From an uncultured Gammaproteobacteria bacterium (GTDB taxonomy: Bacteria; Pseudomonadota; Gammaproteobacteria; Pseudomonadales; Azotimanducaceae): 34,709 nucleotides of DNA. Within the stretch, counting starts at the first letter, position 1, and the number at the start of each line of letters is the position of its first letter. Made by a program: the position numbers and the translations under genes. The notes under the pieces were generated by a model. It made no database searches and had not been told where the DNA came from. It saw only the letters and a list, made by a program, of their open reading frames with translations. Below are positions 15,798-25,189 of this stretch, piece after piece. The stretch covers positions 1 through 34,709 of the forward strand of contig CAJWNY010000030.1 of the NCBI GenBank assembly GCA_913043815.1, read 5' to 3'.

Positions 15798-16463
15798 TTA
15801 AAGCAAAGGCTCAATAAATGGCAAAAACGTCTCTACCAACAAGGGCTGAGCTTTGGCCGTTGGGTGAATGCCATCTTTTTGAATCAGCCCCGGTGTTACC
15901 GCCACGTCGTCTAATGAGAAAGGTACTAAAATAGCCCCCTTGGCAGCGCTCACTTCGGTGAAAACTTTTTCAAAGGCGTTCCTATACCGTGGTCCATAAT
16001 TTGGCGGAATGCGCATCGCAACTACTACTGGTTGGGCGTTGGCCGCCACCACAAGATCGATCATTTTGCTCAAATTGTTTTTCATCTTGCTGATTGGATA
16101 GCCACGCAAACCGTCATTGCCCCCTAACTCAATGACTACTATTTGAGGCGAGGTTGCGGCCAAAACGCCGGGTAGTCGAGCTACCCCGCCTCCTGTCGTC
16201 TCACCGGAAACGCTGGCATTGATAACCTGCCAATTTTTTTCTTGTTGAGTTAAAGTGATGGCCATTAGATTGACCCAGCCTTCCTCTATTTGCATACCAT
16301 AGCCAGCGCTAATGCTGTCGCCGAAGACAACGAGCGTTTTAGCAGGTGTTTGTGCGGAAACCATTACTTCGGATTCTGTATTCGCAGCATGAGAGGTACT
16401 ATTCAAGCCGACCAGCAAAAGACAGGCAAAGCATAATATAAAGCACAATATTTTGACATTCAT
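15798..16463 (-). CDS. tesA: Periplasmic SGNH esterase / acyl-CoA thioesterase I (TesA-like)
   Basis: A GDSL/SGNH-fold hydrolase of 221 residues with a signal peptide (hydrophobic core to NSTSHA, about residue 26). The four blocks are visible: VVFGDSISAGYG with nucleophile S50, SGETTGGG, ELGGNDGLRG, and DGIHPTA with the catalytic D197 and H200. TesA is a periplasmic lysophospholipase, thioesterase and protease-like esterase. The ATG at 16463 is chosen because it starts the signal peptide; in-frame ATGs at 16505 and 16541 would add a long leader. It diverges from ybbA, as in E. coli, with about 90 bases between the two starts. Confidence 0.92.
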   Translation of the reverse strand: MNVKILCFILCFACLLLVGLNSTSHAANTESEVMVSAQTPAKTLVVFGDSISAGYGMQIEEGWVNLMAITLTQQEKNWQVINASVSGETTGGGVARLPGVLAATSPQIVVIELGGNDGLRGYPISKMKNNLSKMIDLVVAANAQPVVVAMRIPPNYGPRYRNAFEKVFTEVSAAKGAILVPFSLDDVAVTPGLIQKDGIHPTAKAQPLLVETFLPFIEPLL

Positions 16464-16554
16464 TGAGATACGTTGTGGCTTAGATGAAGTCTCATGGTTG
16501 TACATGGAATTCAGTATATTTTTGCTTATAGATTGAAACATAGAGAAAAACCGT

Positions 16555-17226
16555 ATGAGTCGAACTGTTGTAAGGGTCGAAGCTGTTGAAAAAGTTGTCC
16601 CAACTGCTGCCGGAAGTTTGGTTATTTTGGATGGCATTGATTTAGAAATCAAACAAGGTGAAACGGTTGCAATCGTAGGGGCGTCTGGTTCAGGTAAAAC
16701 TACTTTACTGGGGATATTGGCGGGTTTAGATGAAGTGTCTTCCGGTCGGGTGATTTTGGTTGACGAAGAAATTTCTAGTTTAGACGAAGAAGCCCGTGCG
16801 AAGGTACGTGGATTGCACGTAGGCTTTGTTTTTCAGTCCTTTCAGTTACTCGGTTCTCTTACCGCGCTAGAAAATGTCATGCTTCCGGTAGAACTGCGAG
16901 GCGATACTTTAGCTGAGTCCCAAGCAACAGAGTTGTTAGCGAAGGTTGGGTTGGCGGATCGCATTGATCATTATCCTCGGCAATTGTCTGGTGGCGAGCA
17001 GCAGCGTGTGGCAATAGCCCGAGCTTTTGCCTCAGCACCAACAGTGTTGTTTGCTGATGAACCTACTGGAAACTTAGATACGCAGACTGGCGATCTCATT
17101 TGTGACTTGCTCTTTGATCTAAATCGCGAATTTGGTACGACACTTATTATGGTGACCCATGATGGTCGCTTAGCAGAACGTTGCGCCCGGACTATAGCCA
17201 TTGCTGCTGGGCAGATCCAAGCATGA
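16555..17226 (+). CDS. ybbA: ABC transporter ATP-binding protein YbbA
   Basis: A 223-residue ATPase of the MacB/LolD type. Walker A is GASGSGKTT (residues 42-50), the Q-loop is in FVFQSFQLL, the signature is LSGGEQQRVAIARA (from residue 144) and Walker B with the D-loop is LFADEPTGNLD. It pairs with the permease that follows and overlaps it by four bases (ATGA). The pair, next to tesA, matches E. coli ybbA-ybbP. Mechanotransmission-type systems of this class usually move lipids or lipoproteins or act on periplasmic partners, and the true substrate is unknown. No ribosome binding site stands out. Confidence 0.93.
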   Translation: MSRTVVRVEAVEKVVPTAAGSLVILDGIDLEIKQGETVAIVGASGSGKTTLLGILAGLDEVSSGRVILVDEEISSLDEEARAKVRGLHVGFVFQSFQLLGSLTALENVMLPVELRGDTLAESQATELLAKVGLADRIDHYPRQLSGGEQQRVAIARAFASAPTVLFADEPTGNLDTQTGDLICDLLFDLNREFGTTLIMVTHDGRLAERCARTIAIAAGQIQA

Positions 17227-19709
17227 GTTTGTCGCTGATTCTCAGATTGGCTTGGCGCGACATTCGTTCTGGAGAAATGGGCCTGATGCTGGTTGCGCTG
17301 CTGGTTGCGGTGGGTACGGTGACATCCATTAGCTTATTTGTAGACAGATTACAGACTGCCTTGGTCCAAGAGTCATCCAACTTTTTAGCCGCAGACCGGC
17401 AAATATCTAGTGGAGAAAAAATACCCCAAGCGTTCACGTTAGCTGCCCAAAAGCGTGGCTTAGAAGTGGCGCAAACTTTAGTATTTCCGTCCATGGTATT
17501 CGCCGGCGATACCAATCAGTTGGTTAGCGTAAAAGCCGTAGACCAAGGTTATCCCTTACGCGGCAATTTAATAGTGGGCGATGTACCATTTGCGAGAGGT
17601 GCGCCCACTGACAAAGTGCCTGAACCAGGCACAGTTTGGCTAGACTCCAGACTTTTTCCAGCCATGAATGTTAAATCCGGCGACCTTATCGAAGTGGGTT
17701 TGGCAGAGCTGAAAGTTGCTCGCGTACTCGTGGCAGAACCTGATAGGGGCGGTTCGTTTTTTGATTTAGGTCCGCGCCTATTGATGAACTTGGTCGATGT
17801 GCCTGCCACGGAAGTTGTGCAACCGGGTAGTCGATTGTCGTACCGCTTATTGCTTGCTGGCGCAGAAGATAATTTAGAAGGCCTTAAGGAGCAATTGGAT
17901 TTAGCGCCGAATTATAATTGGGTGAGTATTCGCGAGAGCAGTCCGCGCATTGGCCGCGCTTTAGACAGGGCAGAGAGCTTTTTACTTCTAGGCGGTTTGC
18001 TTGGGGTGTTACTGGCTGGTGTGGCCGTAGGGCTTAGTGCGCATCGTTATGCGCAGCGTCACTTTGATCATGTCGGTGTGTTGAAAACCCTTGGGGCTAC
18101 TCCCAAACAAATACTTTACGGTTTTTTGTCTCTTCTGTTATTGGTAGGCAGTGTTGCTATTGTGCTTGGTCTAGGTGCTGGCGCTTTGTTGCACGTTATT
18201 ATTATTGAGTTACTGGGCAATTTAATTTCTGTGGAATTGCCTAGCCCCACAGCACGGCCCTTTTTATTAGGTGCAACAACAGGCCTAATTTGTGCAATAG
18301 CATTTGCTATGCCAGCGTTTATTCACTTGAAAGATATTTCTCCCATGCGGGTCATTCGTCGTGATCTTGGCCAATCACCGGCGAGCCGCTGGATCTCTTA
18401 CGGTGCCGGCATTGCTGGCAGTTTAGTTTTGTTGGTTTGGTATACCAACGACCTTTTTCTTACATTTTGGACTTTGGCGGGTATCGCTGGGGTTTCCCTA
18501 GTTTTCGGCGTGCTGGCGAATCTGCTGCTGCGCAGCGGGCGGGTTGTCGGCATGCAGGCTAAGAGCGGTTGGCGTTTGGCGCTGGCCGGACTGCAGCGCA
18601 GACGCAGTGAAAACACTGCTCAGATTCTTATTTTTGGCCTAGCCATCATGTTGCTTTTGGTATTGGTCCTTATCCGGACTGCTTTGATTACTGAGTGGCG
18701 CTCGCAGATTCCAGAGAATGCGGCCAACCACTTTGTGATGAACATTGCCGCAGATGAGGTGGACGGTGTTCGTCAGCTGGTAGAGAAACGTGCCACTCAA
18801 GGAGACTTTTTGTACCCGATGATTCGTGGGCGTGTTATCGGGGTGAACGACATTTCTGCCAAACTATGGCAAGACGGTTTGCAGCGTGAGCGCGGCGGCT
18901 CGCGGCTGACTTCTGAACGCAATTTAACTTGGATTGTTGACCCTCCCGAAAGTAATGCCATTGTAGAAGGGCAATGGTGGGCCGAAGGCACAGTAGCTCC
19001 TCAGGTGTCACTAGAAGCTGACTATGCTAAAAGTTGGGGGATTTCTTTGGGGGATGACCTGCAGTTTGATATTGGTGGTCAGCAGATCATGGCTAAGGTG
19101 ACCAGTATTCGCACATTAGAATGGGAGAGTATGAGCCCTAACTTTTTCATCATTTTCTCTCCTGGTGCGCTGAAAGACTTTCCTGCAACTTATATGACGA
19201 GCTTCTTTTTGCAGCGCTCAGATAAGCGGTTTCTTAACGAGTTGTTAACGGCATATCCAACCATTACTGTGATTGAAATCGATGCGTTGATAGCGCAAAT
19301 TCAGGAGATTGTCGCTCAGGTCAGTCAAGCAGTGGAGTTAGTGTTAGGTTTGGTATTAATTAGCGGTTGCTTAGTGCTAGTGGCCAGTATTCAAGCAAGT
19401 AAAGATTCTCGGATGTCTGAACACGCACTTATTCGCGCTCTGGGCGGTAGCCGAAAGCTAATTGGCAGCTCTTTAGCGGCAGAGTTTCTTCTTTTAGGCG
19501 CCTTTGCTGGCATTGTTGCGGTGTTTGGCGCCGAGTTAACCGTAGGTATCTTGCAGAGCCAGGTATTTAATCTCAGCGCGTCGCTGCATCCCTGGATTTG
19601 GCTATTGGGGCCGGTGGCCGGGGCGCTGATTATCGCAACTGTGGGCTTATTGGGCAGTAGAAGTTTGGTAGATACCCCACCCATGATGGTGCTTCGCGGG
19701 TTAAACTAA
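17223..19709 (+). CDS. ybbP: ABC transporter permease YbbP (FtsX/MacB type)
   Basis: An 828-residue inner-membrane protein with two FtsX-like permease units. A first helix lies near residues 18-38 (GLMLVALLVAVGTVTS), then a large periplasmic domain to about residue 245. A first block of helices covers about 250-390, with a linker pair around 400-460 and a further helix near 475-495 (ILIFGLAIMLLLVLVLI). A second periplasmic domain spans to about 695, and three C-terminal helices close the chain. The start ATG overlaps the ybbA stop, so translation is coupled. An upstream in-frame extension at 17181 would lie wholly within ybbA and is rejected. With YbbA it forms one transporter near TesA, so envelope lipid or ester handling is a reasonable guess. 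Confidence 0.93.
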   Translation: MSLSLILRLAWRDIRSGEMGLMLVALLVAVGTVTSISLFVDRLQTALVQESSNFLAADRQISSGEKIPQAFTLAAQKRGLEVAQTLVFPSMVFAGDTNQLVSVKAVDQGYPLRGNLIVGDVPFARGAPTDKVPEPGTVWLDSRLFPAMNVKSGDLIEVGLAELKVARVLVAEPDRGGSFFDLGPRLLMNLVDVPATEVVQPGSRLSYRLLLAGAEDNLEGLKEQLDLAPNYNWVSIRESSPRIGRALDRAESFLLLGGLLGVLLAGVAVGLSAHRYAQRHFDHVGVLKTLGATPKQILYGFLSLLLLVGSVAIVLGLGAGALLHVIIIELLGNLISVELPSPTARPFLLGATTGLICAIAFAMPAFIHLKDISPMRVIRRDLGQSPASRWISYGAGIAGSLVLLVWYTNDLFLTFWTLAGIAGVSLVFGVLANLLLRSGRVVGMQAKSGWRLALAGLQRRRSENTAQILIFGLAIMLLLVLVLIRTALITEWRSQIPENAANHFVMNIAADEVDGVRQLVEKRATQGDFLYPMIRGRVIGVNDISAKLWQDGLQRERGGSRLTSERNLTWIVDPPESNAIVEGQWWAEGTVAPQVSLEADYAKSWGISLGDDLQFDIGGQQIMAKVTSIRTLEWESMSPNFFIIFSPGALKDFPATYMTSFFLQRSDKRFLNELLTAYPTITVIEIDALIAQIQEIVAQVSQAVELVLGLVLISGCLVLVASIQASKDSRMSEHALIRALGGSRKLIGSSLAAEFLLLGAFAGIVAVFGAELTVGILQSQVFNLSASLHPWIWLLGPVAGALIIATVGLLGSRSLVDTPPMMVLRGLN

Positions 19710-19771
19710 AGCCGCGGTGCGTCACTTGTGTGAAGGACTGCTTTATCAGGTGGTCTAATTAAGGTTGAAAG

Positions 19772-20647
19772 ATGGGTTTACACAGGTCGAGCATTACGGA
19801 TCCACGCAAAGGTCAGTACGAAAAAAACAAGTGCCATAAGAAATTGCGGCGACTAGTCGGTGAGGCGTTAACCGATTACGCCATGCTCGAAGAAGGCGAC
19901 AAAGTTATGGTCTGCCTTTCTGGCGGGAAAGATTCTTACACGCTATTAGATATGATGCTGAGTTTTCAGCAGCACGCGCCGATCAGTTTTGAGGTGGTGG
20001 CGGTCAACTTGGACCAAAAGCAACCCGGATTTCCAGAAAAGATTCTGCCTGAATATTTGGACAGGGTAGGCGTGCCCTATGACATTATCGAGCAAGATAC
20101 CTACAGTATCGTTAAGAGGTTAACTCCAGAAGGAAAGACTACTTGTCCAGTATGCTCGCGGCTGCGCAGAGGCATTTTATACAACCACGCGCAAAAAATT
20201 GGCGCTACCAAAATTGCGTTGGGCCACCACGCTGACGACGTTGTAGAAACGCTGCTATTGAACATGTTTTATGGCGCCAAGCTCAAGGCAATGCCGGCTA
20301 AGCTGCGCAGCGACGATGGTCGCAATATTTTGATCCGTCCACTCTATTATTGCCGAGAGTCATTAGTCAGTAAGTGGTCAGACTATGCTCAATATCCCAT
20401 CATTCCCTGCAATTTGTGTGGCTCGCAAGATAACCTACAGCGTCAGGTGATCAAAGAAATGTTAGTGGGTTGGGATCAGAGCAATCCAGGCCGGGTAGAG
20501 AACGTTGCCCGCAGTATTAATAGTGTAACGTTATCTCATTTGGGCGACAGACGGCACTATGACTTTGAAGGGTTGATTGCTGAGAAACGCAGCGTTGAGG
20601 CGCTGGAGATAGAGAGACGAAGTATTGATATCACCGAGGTTCGGTAG
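19772..20647 (+). CDS. ttcA: tRNA 2-thiocytidine biosynthesis protein TtcA
   Basis: A 291-residue tRNA sulphur-transfer enzyme making 2-thiocytidine at position 32. The ATP pyrophosphatase loop SGGKDS is at residues 50-55. The cysteines that hold the iron-sulphur cluster are visible in [10 protein letters not shown] and [10 protein letters not shown], and [14 protein letters not shown] is the family helix. The length suits TtcA of gammaproteobacteria. It is preceded by a 62-base gap after ybbP and followed after a few bases by the YheU-family gene, so the two probably form one transcript. Confidence 0.96.
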   Translation: MGLHRSSITDPRKGQYEKNKCHKKLRRLVGEALTDYAMLEEGDKVMVCLSGGKDSYTLLDMMLSFQQHAPISFEVVAVNLDQKQPGFPEKILPEYLDRVGVPYDIIEQDTYSIVKRLTPEGKTTCPVCSRLRRGILYNHAQKIGATKIALGHHADDVVETLLLNMFYGAKLKAMPAKLRSDDGRNILIRPLYYCRESLVSKWSDYAQYPIIPCNLCGSQDNLQRQVIKEMLVGWDQSNPGRVENVARSINSVTLSHLGDRRHYDFEGLIAEKRSVEALEIERRSIDITEVR

Positions 20648-20677
20648 TCGAGTGTGCCCCATGCGGACAATGAAAAC

Positions 20678-20890
20678 ATGATTACCGTACCCTTGGATGA
20701 GTTATCAAAGACAGCCCTCTTAGGAGTAGTGGATGCGTTTATTCTTCGTGAAGGAACGGATTATGGTCACCATGACTATACATTAGATGAGAAGCGTCAG
20801 CGGGTTATAGCGATGTTACGCAAGGGCGATGCAGAAATTTGTTATTACCCAGAGAACGAACACATAGACATAGTGTTGGCCTCGGGCTAA
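20678..20890 (+). CDS. YheU family protein (UPF0270)
   Basis: A 70-residue protein matched to YheU by its start (MITVPLDELS), the block ILREGTDYGHHDYTLDEKR, and an acidic end with YYPENEHIDIVL. The function is not known. The ATG at 20678 aligns with the usual N-terminus of the family; a GTG at 20654 would add eight residues. It lies immediately after ttcA. Confidence 0.88.
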   Translation: MITVPLDELSKTALLGVVDAFILREGTDYGHHDYTLDEKRQRVIAMLRKGDAEICYYPENEHIDIVLASG

Positions 20891-20894
20891 CACA

Positions 20895-20906
20895 GTTTAG
20901 CTAAAC
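20895..20906. repeat. Perfect 12-base palindrome
   Basis: GTTTAGCTAAAC lies directly after the YheU gene and before the secreted-protein gene. It could be a regulator site; there is no T-run for a terminator. Confidence 0.45.
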
Positions 20907-20968
20907 GACCGAACAGGCGGTAAAGGCAAAGAGTATGATTGCCCGTTAACAGCAGAGGTATTGGGAAA

Positions 20969-21523
20969 TTGGTGAGAGTATCTTCGTTAAAAGCATCTTC
21001 GTTATGTAGTGTTGGGTTTATCGCCACTTTTTGGGTTTGCAGTGTCAGCGCGCAAGTCTCTATTACTAGCGCTGTGTACAAACAGCAGGTTGTGGCGTCC
21101 GTAGTAAAGGTTAAGCCAGTACTGGGGAAGAATGCCCAAGGTTTAAATAGGCCGTGGACAAATGTCATCGTTGAGTCTGGTTATGAGTGGGTAGAAGCGG
21201 CATTTGTAGCGCCTGGCGATAAACTACTTTATTCGCTGAAGGTAAAAAATAATGGTCAATACACTGTACCTGTTGGGCATCTACGGATAGAAGATAAGGT
21301 TCCCCAAGGCTGTATTTTGGCGCCCGAATCATTCTTGCAAACCGATATTCTTAATGCTTTCTCTGTGTCGGCTGATGGACAGAAGTTCGTTGCCGCTTCC
21401 TCTCAGGCAGGTCAAGCAGGTGGTTGGCGCTGGTTACGCTGGGACCATCTAAAACCCTTAGAGCCAGGGCAAAGCTTTAACCTATTCTTCCAAACCAGGT
21501 TGCAGGACATAGTTGACCCCTAG
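20969..21523 (+). CDS. Secreted protein of unknown function with DUF11-like region
   Basis: A protein of about 184 residues with a signal peptide (hydrophobic run ending in CSVSA, around residue 28) and a beta-rich mature part. The segment LYSLKVKNNGQYTVPVGHLR and the following DKVPQGC resemble DUF11-type or bacterial Ig-like repeats of extracellular proteins, but I cannot name the family. The start is uncertain: TTG 20939, TTG 20969 and GTG 20972 are in frame. The last two place the signal peptide at the very N-terminus and are preceded by GAGG. It lies just upstream of the TonB-dependent receptor on the same strand. It may be a partner of it, or only a neighbour. Confidence 0.65.
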   Translation: MVRVSSLKASSLCSVGFIATFWVCSVSAQVSITSAVYKQQVVASVVKVKPVLGKNAQGLNRPWTNVIVESGYEWVEAAFVAPGDKLLYSLKVKNNGQYTVPVGHLRIEDKVPQGCILAPESFLQTDILNAFSVSADGQKFVAASSQAGQAGGWRWLRWDHLKPLEPGQSFNLFFQTRLQDIVDP

Positions 21524-21676
21524 CAAGAATTCTTGTTCGACTCGGCTGCTATCTTTACTGAGTTTCGAGGCTCGTCTTTTAGACATTTTTCGATTTTCGG
21601 TCGGGATAATTGCAAGGGGCGCGAATGCTCGGTAAGGTTCCCCGCAAATTTTGAAGCTTCTCTAGGGAATAGTTGT

Positions 21677-23749
21677 ATGTCGGGCACAAAAAAAATAATC
21701 CAAAGTCTCTCCACGCTAGCATTAGTCGGGGCTGCAACGTTGCCCTTCGGTGTTATTGCAGACGAGTGGAGGACGCAGGCAGTCGATAGTGCGATAGAAG
21801 AAGTCATGGTGATCAGTAGCGGTTCTATCCAAGCCCGGCTCGGCACCAGTGGCAGTATCACGGTCTTGGATAGTGATGAAATTGCGAAGGTCGCAGCAAC
21901 GCACCCCAGCGACCTGTTGAATAGAGTGGCTGGCGTTTGGGTAAATAAAGGTTCTGGACAAGAACACCTAACGGCTATTCGTTCTTCTATTTATACCGGT
22001 TCTGGTGCCTGCGGCGAGTTCGCCTTCCTAGAAGACGGCATTCCTCTGCGTCCCCACGGCTTCTGTAATATTAATAATTTGTTCGAATTAAATACCGAGC
22101 AGGCGGCTGCCATTGAAGTATGGCGCGGCCCAGCTAGCGCAGTTTTAGGAGGGAACGCGCTCCACGGAGCGGTCAACGTCATTACCCCCGTACCCAGTGA
22201 AAACGTCGTTGGTGTTGAAGTGGGGCCCTACGATTTTCATCGAGTGAGTCTGCAAGCGAACACGCAAGTCGGGGATCACCAATTCGGTATTTCTTTGGTT
22301 ACCGCGAGCTCCGGTGGTTATCGCGCAGATTCTGGGTATGGCCAGCAGAAATTACACCTGAGCCACTTAACAGATTTGGCAGGTTGGGCAGTCAAAAACC
22401 AAGCGACCATGACTCTGCTAAATCAAGAAACCGGCGGCTATGTGGGCGGCTTTGAATCTTATGATGATTCGGTATTGCGCAAATCAAACCCCAACCCCGA
22501 AGCCTTTAGAGACGCTTGGTCCGGACGAATTAACTCTGAACTCCAAAAAGATGCGTGGACATTGAAGCCGTATCTGCGCCGTTCAAAGATGCAATTTTTA
22601 CAGCACTTTTTACCGGGTCAACCGCTAGAAGATAATAACCAAACCAGTGGTGGCTTAATTGTCGACTACGATCTTAGTCGTTCCGATACCCAGCTTAATT
22701 TGGGCGGTCAAATCGAGTTTATGTCTGGTGGATTGAGAGAGTTCCAAGCATCACCAACTACTGGCAGCGCTTTTTTAGTGGCGACTCGCCCGGCGGGTTT
22801 GCATTATGACTACGATGTAGACAGCCAGCTAATTGCTGGATTTTATGACCTAGTTCACAGTCTTTCTGATGATTGGCGCGTAATCAACAGTCTGCGCCTC
22901 GAGTACTTAAATTACGATTACAGTAACAACCATATTATCGGTAACACTCGGGATGACGGTACAACCTGTAGTCGAGGAGGGTGCTTGTACACTCGCCCTG
23001 CAAATCGAGAAGACGACTTTAGTAATGTCGGTGCGCGCATTGGTTTTGAACGTGATCTAGCTGACGCATCGATGGCCTACGCAACAATGAGCACCGGTTT
23101 CCGTCCCCCTCAGGTGACAGAGCTCTACAGATTACGTGGTGGGCAAACCATTGCAGACCTTAATAGTGAACGCCTGAACGCATTGGAAGTAGGATACAAA
23201 AATGACAATTTGAGGGTGGCAGCTTTCGCAGAAAAAACACGTAACTTTATCTTGCGCGATTCTGAAGCCTTCAACGTCAGTGATGGTCGCACTCGCTCAG
23301 TAGGGGTTGAGTTCTCTGGTAACGTAAAGGTCGGATCGCATAGATTTGACTTAGTCACCAGCTACGCTGAACACAAATATGACTTTGACCGTGCAGCTGA
23401 CGGGCGTGAACAAATCTCTGATGGCAACTTCCTTGATTCTGCCCCGCGCTGGTTAGGTCAGGTGCGATGGAGTTCTAAGTTGGGTGAGCGTGCAGAGCAA
23501 GAGCTAGAATTAAGCGGTGTAGGCTCCCATTATGTTAACGCTGCAAATACTGCGAAATACGACGGGCACTTTGTTCTGAACTGGCGCGTCCAGTGGCAGG
23601 CCACTGACAAAGCAGAACTTTCTTTGCGAGTGATGAATGTGCTGGATGAGCGTTATGCTGATCGGGCAGACTTTGCTTTTGGCAACTATCGTTATTTCCC
23701 TGCGCTGCCACGTCAATTTTATCTCGGTGCCCGATATATTCTGGACTAG
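21677..23749 (+). CDS. TonB-dependent outer membrane receptor
   Basis: A 690-residue outer membrane beta-barrel that imports a large or scarce ligand with energy from TonB. It has a signal peptide (to GVIA, about residue 28), then a plug domain with ITVLDSDEIAKV, EVWRGPASAVLGG and GAVNVITP. A barrel follows, with STGFRPPQVTELYRLRGG, GVEFSGNVKVG and an aromatic-rich end. The plug holds two cysteines in GACGEF and GFCNINN, about 20 residues apart. The ATG at 21677 is supported by TAGGGAA upstream; the longer frame from 21533 lacks a signal peptide. It lies 90 bases before ccmA, which could hint at heme or metal uptake, but the ligand cannot be read. Confidence 0.93.
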   Translation: MSGTKKIIQSLSTLALVGAATLPFGVIADEWRTQAVDSAIEEVMVISSGSIQARLGTSGSITVLDSDEIAKVAATHPSDLLNRVAGVWVNKGSGQEHLTAIRSSIYTGSGACGEFAFLEDGIPLRPHGFCNINNLFELNTEQAAAIEVWRGPASAVLGGNALHGAVNVITPVPSENVVGVEVGPYDFHRVSLQANTQVGDHQFGISLVTASSGGYRADSGYGQQKLHLSHLTDLAGWAVKNQATMTLLNQETGGYVGGFESYDDSVLRKSNPNPEAFRDAWSGRINSELQKDAWTLKPYLRRSKMQFLQHFLPGQPLEDNNQTSGGLIVDYDLSRSDTQLNLGGQIEFMSGGLREFQASPTTGSAFLVATRPAGLHYDYDVDSQLIAGFYDLVHSLSDDWRVINSLRLEYLNYDYSNNHIIGNTRDDGTTCSRGGCLYTRPANREDDFSNVGARIGFERDLADASMAYATMSTGFRPPQVTELYRLRGGQTIADLNSERLNALEVGYKNDNLRVAAFAEKTRNFILRDSEAFNVSDGRTRSVGVEFSGNVKVGSHRFDLVTSYAEHKYDFDRAADGREQISDGNFLDSAPRWLGQVRWSSKLGERAEQELELSGVGSHYVNAANTAKYDGHFVLNWRVQWQATDKAELSLRVMNVLDERYADRADFAFGNYRYFPALPRQFYLGARYILD

Positions 23750-23839
23750 GCTTAATGCCCTTATATTTCCAGATTGCGGCCACTTTAGCGCCTGTAGTCG
23801 AGTAATATGGGGTAGAATATTGTTTGCTCAAGAATATCT

Positions 23840-24466
23840 ATGCAGACTCATATCGTGACAGATTCGCTTACATTGCAATTTGACTCCCTTGTTTGCCAAC
23901 GTGATGGGCGAGTGCTATTTGCAGAAGTGAATTTGGCTGTAGAAGCCGGTACCTGTTTGGAAATTTTGGGCGCAAACGGCGTAGGGAAATCGACCTTACT
24001 GAGAACCTTAGCTGGTTTGCACAGTCAGTATAGTGGTGGTTTTGACTGCCCACCGGGAGTTTACCAAGGCCACCGCTTGGGCCTAGACGAATTAATGACC
24101 CCTCTCGAAAACCTCGCCTGGTTTGCCGGGCTAGAGGGTTGTTCCTTCGAACCCTCGCGAGCAGTAACGTTTGCATCTAGGTTGGGTATATTACCTTTAG
24201 TCCACACACCCTGTGGCAAGCTGTCCGCGGGACAACAGCGTCGTGTAGCCATGATTCGTTGGATACTTAGTCCACGAAAGGTTTGGTTGCTGGATGAACC
24301 CCTCACGGCACTAGATACGAATGCCCAACGCCTGCTCAATGAGATTATTGCTGAACATTGCCAATCCGGCGGCATTGTCGCTTGCGCTACCCATACTGAT
24401 TTGAACGTGCCGCAGAAAACAATTTTGAACTTAAGGCCGCAGTTGGAACAGGCTTTATCATGGTAG
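23840..24466 (+). CDS. ccmA: Cytochrome c biogenesis heme exporter ATP-binding protein CcmA
   Basis: A 208-residue ABC ATPase. Walker A is GANGVGKST, the signature is LSAGQQRRVAMIR and Walker B is VWLLDEPLTALD. CcmA works with CcmB and CcmC to release holo-CcmE loaded with heme on the periplasmic face. It is the first gene of the ccm run, 90 bases downstream of the TonB receptor. The ccmB start codon overlaps its end (ATGGTAG), so translation is coupled. The small size and Ala in the signature are normal for CcmA. Confidence 0.95.
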   Translation: MQTHIVTDSLTLQFDSLVCQRDGRVLFAEVNLAVEAGTCLEILGANGVGKSTLLRTLAGLHSQYSGGFDCPPGVYQGHRLGLDELMTPLENLAWFAGLEGCSFEPSRAVTFASRLGILPLVHTPCGKLSAGQQRRVAMIRWILSPRKVWLLDEPLTALDTNAQRLLNEIIAEHCQSGGIVACATHTDLNVPQKTILNLRPQLEQALSW

Positions 24467-25125
24467 GCGCGCTGCTTTTGCGGGAATGGAGGATACTGCT
24501 GCGGGCGAGATCTAGTATCGTTAATCCATTGGCATTTTTGCTGCTTAGCACGCTGCTGTTTGCAATAGCTGCGCCGCAGTTGGTGGCAGAATCGTCTGAA
24601 CGAGCATCCGGCATTCTCTGGGTGTTAGTTTTGTTTACTCAACTGCTGTCCTTAGACGCTATGTTCCGTCGAGATTACGACAGCGGCACGTTAGAGCAAG
24701 TAATGATTATGGCGGATGTGCCCTTTGTCGCGGTGTTGATTAGAATTTTTGTGCAGTGGATGGGCACTGGCTTGGTTATCGTGCTCGCTACTCCTGTTAT
24801 TGGGCCACTGTTAGGGCTGTCTTGGTCGGCTGTGCCCGGTACTATGCTGGCGTTATTATTGGGTACGCCGGCACTGAGCCTGCTTGGCAGTATTGGTGCA
24901 GGCATCACGGTAGGGTTTAGTCGCGGCGGTATAATTTTAGCGTTATTGGTATTGCCACTGTTTCTGCCGGTACTTATTTTTGGCACAGATATAGTCAACG
25001 CTGCCAGTGCCGGATTAAACTATTCCTACCAGATTTATTGGCTGGCCTTAATCACGCTGGCGGCTCTCCTCGTATCGCCGTTTGCGGCGTTAGCTGGTTT
25101 AAAAATCAGCATTGAGATGCAGTAA
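24460..25125 (+). CDS. ccmB: Heme exporter protein CcmB
   Basis: A 221-residue inner-membrane protein with about six helices and the usual length for CcmB. It is recognised by LLREWRILLRARSSIVNPLA at the N-terminus, the GILWVLVLFTQLLSLD block and FRRDYDSGTLEQ. It forms the ABC complex with CcmA and CcmC. It overlaps ccmA by seven bases and is followed by a 64-base gap before ccmC, the largest gap inside the operon. Confidence 0.95.
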   Translation: MVGALLLREWRILLRARSSIVNPLAFLLLSTLLFAIAAPQLVAESSERASGILWVLVLFTQLLSLDAMFRRDYDSGTLEQVMIMADVPFVAVLIRIFVQWMGTGLVIVLATPVIGPLLGLSWSAVPGTMLALLLGTPALSLLGSIGAGITVGFSRGGIILALLVLPLFLPVLIFGTDIVNAASAGLNYSYQIYWLALITLAALLVSPFAALAGLKISIEMQ

Positions 25126-25189
25126 TTGTCTGTGTTCAAAACTCTTAAAATTATTTGTTTAACCTTTATTAATCAGAGGCAGCGTTAGC

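Noticed and set aside
21524..21676. Possible riboswitch or Fur box before the TonB receptor
   Set aside because: No cobalamin-type conserved boxes and no convincing 19-base Fur palindrome; only a weak gataattg-like stretch.
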